From the NCBI GenBank assembly GCA_023078555.1, contig CM041200.1, positions 1,426,001 through 1,490,000 on the forward strand: DNA of 64,000 bases, in the 5' to 3' direction. A program made the position numbers and the translations under genes. Each line of letters opens with the position of its first letter. Position 1 is the first letter of the stretch. The DNA is from Ulva prolifera. Its lineage: Eukaryota; Chlorophyta; Ulvophyceae; Ulvales; Ulvaceae. Shown here piece after piece: positions 15,001 to 25,153 of this stretch. The notes under the pieces were generated by a model. That model was not told the origin of the DNA and made no database searches. It saw nothing but the letters and a program-made list of their open reading frames with translations.

Positions 15001-18000
15001 CGAGCGGCGGTGTAGCCGAGCAGCGTGTACTGTCAGGGACTGCCCAAGGGGTGGAGGGTGTGTGGCAGCCTGTCAGTGAGCTGCCCGCTTGCTGCAGGTC
15101 TGCGCCGGGTGGCGAAGGAGGAGGTGCCCAGCATGACGGCCCACGGCATCAACGCGCAGCACGAGCCGCTGTTTCAGGCCAAGATTGTGCGCAGCTTCGC
15201 CCACCGCAGTGATCAGCAGCGGCTGCCATCCGACGAGGCGGCGCCGGCCAGCGCGGGCCCCTCGACCTCCACTGGCCAGGCTATGAACATGCCCGGAAAC
15301 GACAACAGCACCGGTACAGCGGCGGCTCTGAGCTCCATGCTGTCCTTCAAGGAGATCTCGGTCGACCTCGCACCAGTGGACTTGACAGCGCACGAGGCGT
15401 TCCTGACGTCCCTGTTTTCGTTCACCATGCAGCTCCCCCTGGACGACATCTGGCAGGTGCGCCCGCGCCCCCTGCACATGCCCACGCCATGCCACCACAC
15501 TGCACGGCCGCTCCACTTGAGGTTTGGGGTGCTTGTAGGACGAGGAGTGGCAGAAGCGGAACAGAGCCGCGATGATGAGCACAGAGGTGAGCCACGACGC
15601 ACGGCTGTCGCAGCAGGCGGTCGCAGCCGCGCAGCATGAGCTGAACGAGCTGCGCACGTATGCGTACCCGGCGGCCCAGGACGACTCGATGCTGGCGAGC
15701 TGGTTCTTCATCGAGAACTTCCGCATCTCCGATATCCACAGCAACGTCACGGTGTCCATCTCCAGCCACATCATGGCCACCGCGCGCCTCCTCACCGCGC
15801 AGGTGCGGCTGCCACACACCCGCTTTGACAGGCTCTGATGCCTTTGCGGGGCGGAATGGACTTGACATGCTGCAAGCGGAAGACAGTGTTGCGTGCGGTG
15901 TCGTCACGTGCGTGGCACCCCTGCAGGCGGGGCAAGATGATGCAGAGATCCGGATAGAGGATGCCGCCGAGCAGGCGAGCAGCCTGCTGGGCGTACAATT
16001 CACCCGCTTGGTTGCATCGTCTGGCTTCCAACTCATCAATGTCAACAACGTCGCCATTGAGCTCAAGGTGATCCACACGCCTCCCTTGCTGTCGCTCCCA
16101 CGGTGTCTGGTATCGCAGAATGCAAGAGTGTCTGTAACACTTCCTATGGCCCTCGCTCTCGTGAGCCTACGTGACCCAAGCTGTCAGAGCCGCTGCAGGG
16201 GAAGGCTCTGGACAGCAAGCTTCTCAACACCAACAGCGTCGTGGCCCTGCTCGTGCGGCACTACTTCCGCCAGGGGGTGAAGGAGTCGCACAAGATCCTT
16301 GGAGGCACCGGCCCCGCCATCGCGCAGATCCCGCTGACGTTTGTGTGGGCGGGAGGCACGGTGTTCGACCTGACTCTGGACCTCGCCTCGCGCCGTGCAG
16401 GCGCCCTTTCCGCAATTCCCCGCATTGGCTTCATCACGCTGACGTCAGCGGCGCAGCTCATCGGCGTTGCCAGCAAGATGTCGATCGCATTTATGGCCGT
16501 GCTGCCTTACGAGCGAACCGGCGAGCTGTCAGACGCGGCCGCGATGGCGCGGTACCTAGTCAGGCCTGCCAACGCGGTGGAGGCGTTCAACATGGCGACC
16601 AAGGCCTTCCTGCAGGTGGGTAGCCCCGGTCTATTCTATCTCAGCAGCTTGATCTGTCACCTGTTACGCACACCAGGCCGACGCCGAGTGCCGTCTCGAG
16701 ATCAACCGAGTTCGTCAACATACTGCTTGGGCACCTAGCCCTTGAAAACGCTCGCAGGGAAAAGTTACAGATGTCAGCCAAATCAGCTGAATCACAGTCA
16801 TGTTGGTGTCTGTCTGCAAACGTCTGACGCCGGCGGCTGCTGGATGCGCGTCGTACCGCATGCTGATGGGGCGGTGTGGCTGCAGGGCTTTCTCTCAGCA
16901 CTGGTCGGCCTCGTGTCCGACCCAGTCGCGGGCTTTCGCAAGGCCAGCGTGCCGGGGCTGTGCGTGGGGACCGTCAAGGGCACGCTCGGGCTGGGGCTGC
17001 GCCCCATGGCAGGCCTCGCGGAGTCTTGCAGCAAGGCCTCCCAGGGCATGGCGCTGGCGTGCCTCGGGCGGCAGGGCATCCAGGGGCGCGCTGCACGCCG
17101 CGTGTACGCCCCCGGAACAATGCGGCGGCTGCAACAGGACCAGCAGGTCAGCGACCACTCTCTCTGCGTCTGGGTCTGCATGTTGCATGCGCACACCCAG
17201 GTCTCGAGCACACGGTCACAGACACTGGCCTTCACCGAGGCAGGCCGCGCCATCGGAGGAGGCAGCGGCAGCGTCTGTCCTGGACGGAACGCGGCCTGAC
17301 AGATTCCGTGGCTGTAGGCAGACGATGCAGCACAGGCGGAAGCTCACAGGGAGATCCTCGAGATGTGGCAGCGCAACCTCGCGTCAGTGCACTCCAAGCT
17401 GCAGGGTGACAAGGTGGAGAACGTGCTGACCGTGCGGCCGCGCCGCGTGCTCGTGCTCACAAACCACCACGTGCTGTACTGCCAGGCGCGCTTCCTGGAC
17501 CGCGCCCGCACCGTGCGCGTGCGCTGGCTGCTCAACTATGCCAACGTCCACAACATCCTCGGTGCGCCCTGGCCTGCACCCGCCGCCTGACCATCCTGCC
17601 TCAACCTGCTGTGCATGTGGCAACCTCCTTGCAGCTGTGTGGTTTGCCACCCTGGGCATACAATGGCACCTGCGGATGCGGCTCGACTGCGGTGCCCGCC
17701 GGGGTAAGACTGGCTACAGGGGTTGCAGAGGCGGGCCATGGCCGCTGGGATGGGCGGGACGTGCTGAGTGTTTGAGTTGGGAGTGTGGTCTGACGGGGGT
17801 GTCTGGTGCAGGAGACGAGGGCCGCTTCACGGTGCTGGTGCGGGCGACCCGCATCGTGCACATCCCGTGCGCGGGGGCGTGGCGGCTGCCGCTGACCAAG
17901 AAGGTGCGCACGCAGTCGCTCGAGGTGTTTGAGACGGTGGCCGGCGTGCTGAACGACCAGGTGACGGACCCGGCGCACGCGCGCTTCCGGCACACGCGCA

Positions 18001-18143
18001 CCGCGCAGGCCGCGCTGCATGGCACGCAGCACCTCCCCATGTTGCGGATCACCGAGGCTGTTGATCAGGATGTGTACGGAGACGCGGACGGTGCAGACGC
18101 CGAAGAGCAGGCAAGCAGCGGTGAAATCCAGCGGGCGCGGTAG
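1..18143 (+). CDS. VPS13: VPS13-family lipid-transfer protein, 5'-truncated by the window edge
   Basis: Giant bridge-like lipid-transfer protein acting at membrane contact sites. The N-terminal chorein part lies upstream of the window. Resolved exons include 47-283, 365-1342, 2192-2333, 3306-3536, 3666-4028, 4136-4423, 4594-4819, 4973-5159, 5542-5878, 6044-6670, 6906-7488, 8361-9114, 9340-9570, 9671-11034, 11249-11629, 11834-12127, 12419-12955 and 13115-13388; the frame then runs in pieces to the TAG at 18141. Family marks: VAB/SHR-BD repeats (SIHSSVWLENSTDLPLCVRL near 7105; TVFSHYWVASSSCMPLVF near 9437), the PGKEVPFAWDEP motif near 11872, FADGPTRVVRF near 12434, a C2-like stretch 12811-12955, QIDDQ near 14848, the glycine-rich ATG_C-like block 16888-17144 and a PH-like end 17345-18143. 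An IQ-like motif (AIRIQRWWRAKK) sits near 4744. Low-complexity Ala/Pro/Ser insertions lie at 600-1290, 8800-9000 and 9900-10800. Junctions near 2620, 3195 and 7490 are uncertain. Confidence 0.92.
9222..9322 (-). mobile_element. Short retroposon fragment (copy A) in a VPS13 intron
   Basis: A 101-bp insert flanked by a perfect 14-bp direct repeat, GCGGAGGGTGTGTG, at 9208-9221 and 9323-9336. On the minus strand it ends in CTTTGTCCTTGTAA, the same terminus as the insert at 60895-61505. It lies in the intron between VPS13 exons ending at 9114 and starting at 9340, so its right flank stops 3 nt short of the acceptor G. It has no ORF. A 5'-truncated non-LTR or SINE-like copy is the simplest reading; the family is not identified. 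Confidence 0.65.
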
Positions 18144-19363
18144 ATGTGCATGTCCTGTTGCGGGATAGGAAGTAGGAGCAGATGGAGTCAGTGGCAAAGC
18201 ATGTAGTAGTGGTTTTTATTGATGAGAGCGGTGGTGTCCGCATATGTGTTTTCAATTATTTGACAGGTCCTCAGGAACCGTGGCATTATATTCCAAATGT
18301 GTGAACATCTGTCTCGAGGTTGCAGGCTGCATCTAGGTATGCAGAGTAGTTCGAGTCGTGGGACATGGGCTGGCTGCACCGCCAGAGGGCTTGAGGAAGC
18401 AGCCATGCAAGAACGACGCGTTTGTTCAGATTCGGTTCTTGCTTGCATTGGAGTGCACGGTGCTGCTGCGGTGTTTGTCTTTATCCTTGTAATACACTGC
18501 GATGTGCACAATACTGAGGGGCTTAGGTAGGACCGAGGCGTTTGTGCAGTGTGGCTCTTCTAGGCTGATGGCCACTGATCTCATGCAGAGGGTGCAGCTT
18601 CTGCACAGCGAGAAGGTACATCTCAGCAAATGATTGGGGTTTGGGACAGCGCCGTGACGTGTATGTGCACGATACACTCTGCAATCGTGTTTCATGTGGC
18701 TCCCCTGACGAGAGGGCGTCAGTGTTTCTGTCCCAGACCACCGGACATCCAACCTACCGACCTTGCAGGAACCCATCCTACATCCTTTGAAAGCCACAGC
18801 ATGCTGCAGCAGTGTTATGAGCATACATTACGGCCTGTGCACAGCCCGGCTCGCGCACTTGTGGCTGCCTCGGGGTAGTTGGCGAGTACCAAACCTAATG
18901 CATGAGCGCGACAGTTTGTCCTCCCATGCGTGTTAGCAGCACCCCTGCGCCCATAAGAACACGTCATGGGAATCACCACTGTCGGCAGTCCCACTTGTCC
19001 CTGCGGTCCAGCCATCCCCTTTACTCACATTACGGCGCGCCCGACCCGGCCAGTAGCCACTCCAGTCGCCTCTCACTCAAACCAAGTTGCTTCTGCTGAC
19101 GTGATCTCATGTGATTTAACAGCACGCAACAGACCAATATGTATGACCTTGCTCATCATTAAAAGTGTCTGTTCGTTCAGCTGAGCTCTTTGAGAATGGG
19201 CCCTGCACGCACAAAACTGGGGTAGTGTGTCCCCCGTCGCGTTCGGCAGTCCATGACCGGTCCCCAGAGAGAAGATTTGGGCCAACCCGACGCGCTCGTT
19301 AGGTCCAGGTCGTGTTGCCGTTGCGACAAGCTGATGTGACACGTGCTGGGCGGACCTGTAGCT
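18144..19363. other. Intergenic, VPS13 3' flank to IQ gene
   Basis: No convincing gene. It holds the VPS13 3' untranslated region and, at 18479-18492, the string CTTTATCCTTGTAA. That string resembles the end of the retroposon copies at 9222 and 60895 and carries a TGTAA. Confidence 0.6.
18488..18492 (+). terminator. Candidate TGTAA polyadenylation signal for VPS13
   Basis: First TGTAA on the sense strand after the VPS13 stop, 345 nt downstream. TGTAA is the typical green-algal poly(A) signal. It lies inside a retroposon-like 3' end, so the signal may have been supplied by the element. Confidence 0.35.
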
Positions 19364-22188
19364 ATGAGCGCACCATCGTCACCCCCCCCATGCTCTGAAC
19401 GCTTGAAACGGGTGAATGAGCTGCTTCAGAGCCGCTATGAAAAGCATCACTCTCCAGAACAGACAACTATGCATGAGACACGCGCAAATGAGAAAGCTGT
19501 TGTGCACCGTCTTGACGCAGCCCTGGCGCATGTGCAATCCAAATTATCTGTTGTGAAGGCGCATCCCAGCACATTGCCACCCGGTATGCTTCGCTCTGTA
19601 TACTTTCAAGAAATTCCATCTGTGTTTATCGTTTGGGAGCGTACACTAGCCTTACACTGTAGAACAGAAAGTCGATGTGGACACGACACCTCATGAATCG
19701 CACAAGCACCATGCTGTTATCAAGGCGCCCGCCCAAATGAAGACCAGCGCTCTGCGTGATGCTCTGGAACAAAAGCTCAATGCCTATCGGTCAGACCCTG
19801 GCAATATGGAAGCGCTCCGTGCTCATGTCTTGGCTTCCCAACAGGTCTGGGCAACAGCTAGCCAGGCATCACCATGTGACATGCCGAAAACGACAACACC
19901 AAGGCCTTGCAAGGCTACTGGTGTGTGTATACTTCAATCGTACCACTTCACTTCAGGGCCACAATGCAGGAGGGATACCTCCACAAACTCCTGGACAAGC
20001 CAACACTGAACTATGTGGCGCTGAACCGAGCAGCTGCACATGATCCCTATGCATTCATCAATGCACCTTGTGTAAGTGCCGTATCAATGGACTCGGAGGC
20101 CATCCTGCCAACTGCTCTCAGCCGGGTGCCGCCGCCAACACTCCTGCAGGCCACGACGCTGCCAGAAGCTGAGGCTCCGGGCGGCACATTGCCTGATTTC
20201 ATGTCAGGGACGAGTCTGCTGTCCGCCAGGCCAAAATCAGCTGCTGTGACGCCTCACATGTCTTACAGCGTAGCAAAGCTCCTGGAGCAAAAAGAACATG
20301 TAGTTTCAGAGCCAACGAAGCTGCTGGATGTGCGATCACGCACTTACGGCAACCCCGGATGTGGAGGCTCACCAACGGCACTGTGTGCTTCTGCCTGTCC
20401 GCAGTGCTCCCTTTCAAGCGCATACCATGTACACAGCCTGGAATCCTGCTATGCAGTCCTGTGTTTCAGGCGGCGCTGTCTCAGCGCGCCGCCAAGCGAG
20501 CGCAACACTCACGGCACGTCCGCAGCAAGCATGCCATGATGCTCGACGGTGAGCTGGAGCGGCGCTGCGCCATGTCAGCACGCAGCACGCAGCGCATTGC
20601 TGCAGCGGAGCAGGCACGGGAGGAGGCTGCCCAGAGGGCCGCGATGCATGAACGTGTAAGGCCATGGATGATCCTCGTGGACATGTGCTGGCGGCTGGCA
20701 CTCATCCAGGTGCGTGATCACTGTCGACAATGCCTGGAGCGCTGACCCCCGCGTTTTCGTCACTCCTAGGCACCGCATCCATACAAATGAATCTCCAGCC
20801 TCGCTCTGGCCACAGGCTGGACTGATTGTGCTGGCGAGTGGTATCGCCCAGGTGAGCTGATGCCGACGCATTCGATGGCCCCCTGCCGAGCAGGCACCAG
20901 CGCATGCAGGATGCCATTTTTGAGGGGCGTGAGTGTCGCCAGCAACAGCGACGGCGAGAGCACGCCGCAACGCTGATTCAGCGCGCCTGGCGCTCGTTCA
21001 GCCTCAGGCGCCGCCACAAACAGATGATCCACACCGTCCGCGAGGTGTGGGAGCTGCACACCATCACAAACCCGGGCGTGCCCTGCTGTTCACGGTGACG
21101 TGCTGTGTAGGCGCGGCGCTTTCTGGAGCCACGTGTGCCTGGCATCCGCCTGCGGTGCAGGCAGCGCTGCGCGAGCCGCATCATTGCGTATCTCAAAGAC
21201 GCTGTGCGTGTGGGCAGGGCACAGGCGTGCATCATGCGCGTGCAGCAGCAGCTGCGCCTGATTCAGAGGACCTGGAAGGCCCTGCACGCCATCCGCGCGG
21301 AGCAGACCGGCCTGCTCATGTCACAGCTTGTGACCTTCGAGGGCAAGGTCATCGCGGCCAACCGCAGGTGGGGCCTGCATGCGCTCCTGATGAGAGGTCA
21401 CAACAAGGCAGGCTCCTGGAGAGTGTGCACGGCATTGGTCCTCCTGATCCCGCTGCGATGACTTGTTACGCAAACTAACTATGGTGCACTTGGGCCGCGC
21501 TGCTGAGGCGATGGCGCATGCCTGTATCTCAGGGGGCGGCAGGGCGTGCAGGGAGCACCATGAGAAGGCGCCAGCTGGTGTGGCGCGCCGGACTCTGCCG
21601 AGTGAGAGCAGCAAGGGCACTGTCACGAGCGACAGCCAGGCGGCCGTGATGCACGCTGCGTCGCGCCACCTGCAGCATGGGGACAGCCTGTCACTGCCCG
21701 GTACTTGCAGCGCAGAGTGGGCTCCCAAGATCAGCACCATCACACACCGCGTCGCCAACCAGTACAAGGCACGCACAGAACCCGGTGCATGCGCTGTGAG
21801 CGCGGCTCAGGCGTGGCTGAGGAGGCTATGTGCGGTGCAGGTCAAGGCCGTGCAGGAGGTGCTGAAGCAGAGGCGGACTGCATTCGTGGTGCAGGTCGCG
21901 GAGTGGCAACAGGCAATGAAGCTGTACGTTGAGTCTGCGAAGCTGGACCAGATGCGTGTGCGCCTGCTGCAGGAGGCTGGCATCCCTAACGTGAAGTGCC
22001 AAGTGCTGCGGCCACTACGGCCATGCATGCGGGTAGTGGCCTCCACTAGCGAGCTGAAGGAGCTGCTGTTGCTATCTTACCAGTTTGTGCTTCAGAACGC
22101 CCGTCAGAAGGCGCTCTTGCAGCGCGAAAAGCAAGACGAGGAGCTCAGACAGTTCCTTCAGCGCAGGCAGGACTTGGCTACAAGATGA
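19364..22188 (+). CDS. IQ-motif, arginine-rich helical protein
   Basis: Seven-exon model: 19364-19583, 19663-19844, 19970-20329, 20470-20709, 20910-21077, 21111-21367, 21552-22188. All phases agree, giving 687 residues. No catalytic motif is visible. The N-terminal third is Ser/Pro/His-rich. Exon 4 is a charged helix rich in Arg, Ala and Glu. Exon 5 carries an IQ motif (ATLIQRAWRSFSLRRR, near 20970) and exon 6 a second degenerate one (LRLIQRTWKALHAIR, near 21253). The C-terminus is a Lys/Gln/Arg coiled-coil-like helix. IQ motifs bind calmodulin or EF-hand light chains, so a cytoskeletal or axonemal scaffold is plausible, but I do not recognise the family. The last exon may hide an intron before 21841 (GTGCAG acceptor). 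The start is the first in-frame ATG after upstream stops. Confidence 0.7.
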
Positions 22189-23171
22189 TCTGCGTGCTGT
22201 AGCTAGTGCTGCCCAGCCCCAGATGGCGCTCTGGCCTTATAGTGGGTAGTTTGAACGAGGGGGCCTTGGGAAGCATGGATGACGTACAGGGGATCTGCTG
22301 TGCGGCATGTAAGCTCAAATATTGTTTCTGGGAACTCCGTTAAGCGCATCACAGAGGGTAGGAACAGAACTCATACTTTGCAGTGGTTTGAGGGATGCGA
22401 AGGCCCGAATCTGCTTGCATACATGGGACGAGGCCGGGGGCCACAGTCGTACCCCACAGCCTCCGCCCCTGTAACCACGATAATTGTGTTCGCTCTGCAC
22501 ACATGCAGTGGGCAGGTTGCTTCATATGAAAATACCAGTACCTTTGATTTCCATGTCCTTCTGTATATGTATTGTGGTGTTAGCGTTGCGAGGCGCGGCA
22601 GTGAGCAGCGCTGCATTTGCCGAGCTTGCCCCACTAGCAGATCGTGCGCAAGTAGCCAGTTCCAGTAAAAATCAGTCCAGATTCAGTTGAACAAAGCACC
22701 AATGTGAGATAATTTTCCATTTTATGTTATGTCTTGTTCTGACTCGCTGAACGCGCTCGGGACCGTCTGTTGCGGAGATAGCGTTTTACACAGCCCATCC
22801 AGCGTTCATGAAACACTGCAGTGAGCTCACAACTGGCTGCACTCCATCAACACTTTAAAACATTCCGGTCAATCCTTTGATGTCATGATGGGACAGGCCG
22901 CGGATGGTGCCCCTTCAGATGCTGGTGCGAAATCCATGACTGTGTGATAAGCTGTATCTGTACGTGTCTACCCCAAACGAAATTACTTTTTCCGTTTGGG
23001 ATCTTCAGGCTTTCGTTGCGCTTGCAGTCGGCCCAAGACGGCCTGGCGCCAGGACGAGAAGAGTCAACAAAGCCCAAGCGGTGCTGCACCTTACAGGCAC
23101 TGCTGTTTGTACATACGAGCCACCCGCCAAGAACCGTGACCAAAAGTAACGATTGTTTTCTGACCATTGTA
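22189..23171. other. Intergenic with TGTAA
   Basis: No supported gene. TGTAA at 22308-22312, about 120 nt after the IQ-gene stop, is a candidate poly(A) signal. The rest is AT-richer than the neighbouring coding sequence and may include the promoter or a 5' exon of the next gene. Confidence 0.5.
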
Positions 23172-24033
23172 ATGGCCATGCAGTCAGTCCAAACGGGGCG
23201 TGGCAATACTGCACAGACTGGCAAGAAACTAGTGATTCGCCGCAACACACAGCATGCTGACAGATCACCTCTGCCATTGAAGCTGAGATGCCTGAAAGCC
23301 GTTGATGAGTATAATCACAGGTCCAGGATACGAAAAGACGCACAACTCCGGCGACACCAGGTTGGCTCTGAATTGTGTTGAACAGTGTCACCGGAAATGA
23401 CTGTCCAGCGATTTGTTGTGGTGTGGCATCTCGGCAGACTGGCGCATATGATGATGGTGCAGGAGGAAGTGGCAGACCGTGAAGCACACCGCAAGGAGAT
23501 GATGGCTCTGATCGCAAAGAGGATGCACAGAAAAGGGTCACAGCCAGCGTTCCGCGCGGCACCGGTTCAACATCTCCCTATGCAGCAGCTTCACGCAAGT
23601 GGGGACGGTCGCATAGATGCCAGTGCCGCGAACGAAGGGAGACTCGACACTGCGACGGCTCTAGATAGAAACAGAATCTTTGAGCGTGTTGGTATCCACA
23701 AGATTCCGGTTGAAGTTGGTGGGCAGGCCAAAGATATTGACATCAACTCCTGTACGGATTTGCGTGCGTTTTACGAGGCAGTGAAAAACAAGTTTGGGCA
23801 GCAAATCAAGCCTGAGGTGGGTGATTCTACTTGGTCTGATGCAATCATGTCTTCTGAAGCACAAGTCAGAGCGACGCATGTACTGTGGCTGATTGTAGGG
23901 TATGCAGCTGATATACAGTGTGTCGGGGCCCACCAGCGCATTTCGGAAGGTCCTGTTGAACAAGATGACACCGTGGCGGCACTTCCTACAGAATGCAGAG
24001 CGAGTCGAGTCACTGCAGCCTTTAAGCCCTTGA
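23172..24033 (+). CDS. Small unidentified basic protein
   Basis: Three exons fit in frame: 23172-23360, 23409-23816 and 23908-24033, totalling 240 residues. The first intron is only 48 bp. The N-terminal part is strongly basic (RSRIRKDAQLRRHQ). The middle has a Met/Glu/Arg helix, and the C-terminal 100 residues look like a compact domain (NSCTDLRAFYEAVKNKFGQQ, then SVSGPTSAFRKVLLNKMTPW). I do not recognise the family. The ATG at 23172 is the first good start, but a further 5' exon cannot be excluded. The gene shares orientation with the IQ gene upstream and AspRS downstream. Confidence 0.45.
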
Positions 24034-24188
24034 GATGCCATTGAGGCTGTGTGAAATTGCGTACTGTGCGTACAGCAGTGCTTCATCAATCCGTTGCACG
24101 AATTTGCAACTGCAATTGCATCATGTGGGTGTCATGGGAGGTTAGCCGATAGACACGCTTCCCGGAGCACGCCAGCTCGTGCAGGAGC

Positions 24189-24777
24189 TCATTGATCGTG
24201 TACTCTGCGCCGCAAAAGGGCTGGCCACAAACGTAAACACGAGTCATGGGCAGCTGTAAAACACTTGCTGCATCCATCTGCGCTGCGGCAGGGTTGACTA
24301 GCTGCTGCTTCGCCCATGAATTTCGTGTGCACATCCTCACAAGCCTCGCACAATGAGGTGTCGCCGATGTTTGGCAGTCTCTGGCAGCCAGCATGTAACA
24401 TGTCAGCTTCGGTAACTTCTAATGTACTTCGTGCACTTCTAATCTGATTGATTCGTGACTTGCTGTGGTGGGGTGCAGCATCACTGCGAATATCAATCGC
24501 TGCGAATCCCCGGGCAGCCATGCCACGTTGCAAACGATCGGCACAAGCACAGATGGCATGAGGCTGCCAAAGCGACCTGTCTTGTTGGTTTTTTGCAGAT
24601 GCCACTTTCCAGACGACAGAAGCCGGCATACAACCCATACATCAAGCGGTATGCAACCGTTTCAGGGTGCCGGGTGAAGTACCCTTCAGGCATACAAATC
24701 TGCAGAGGGCCACGCACGGAAAACAAAGCATAGCTTTCGAGTGATACAATGAGGGTGCAGTGGTCAAAGGGACCCAT
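24189..24777 (-). CDS. Possible small gene of unknown function
   Basis: Two exons on the minus strand, 24777-24641 and 24576-24189, join in frame (phase 2) to give 174 residues starting MGPFDHCTLIVSLESYALFS. The first exon reads like real protein, with mixed hydrophobic and aromatic residues. The end is unsure, because another minus frame at 24086-24290 is equally protein-like and might be a spliced alternative. No family recognised. Confidence 0.3.
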
Positions 24778-25153
24778 TGCAGACGGGGTGTTAGCTGCAC
24801 TCAGGCCCAGCTGGGCCCAGGTGCCGTGCATGCAAGCACGTGAGGCATTGAATCAGCAAGTTTGGTGACAGCTTGCAGCAATGCCGTCGCGAACAACACT
24901 CTGTTGAACAACCTTGTTGCGTCATCTGGGAATCATTCCTTGCTTTGTTTGATCGGCACCTCTATGCGTATCGAGCGCGCGGGTGCCCTGTTTGCCTTTG
25001 CGCGTGCCGCGGCGAGCAGTGCAGTGTAAAACAAGCTGGGGCGAGCAATTATCTCCTCCGCTGGGTACATGTGTACAATTTGCTCGAAGCTGTGCTCACT
25101 CTGACTGAACGTTCTCGGTGGGTCGCCTGGGGCTCTTAAGAGGACGATCGCGG

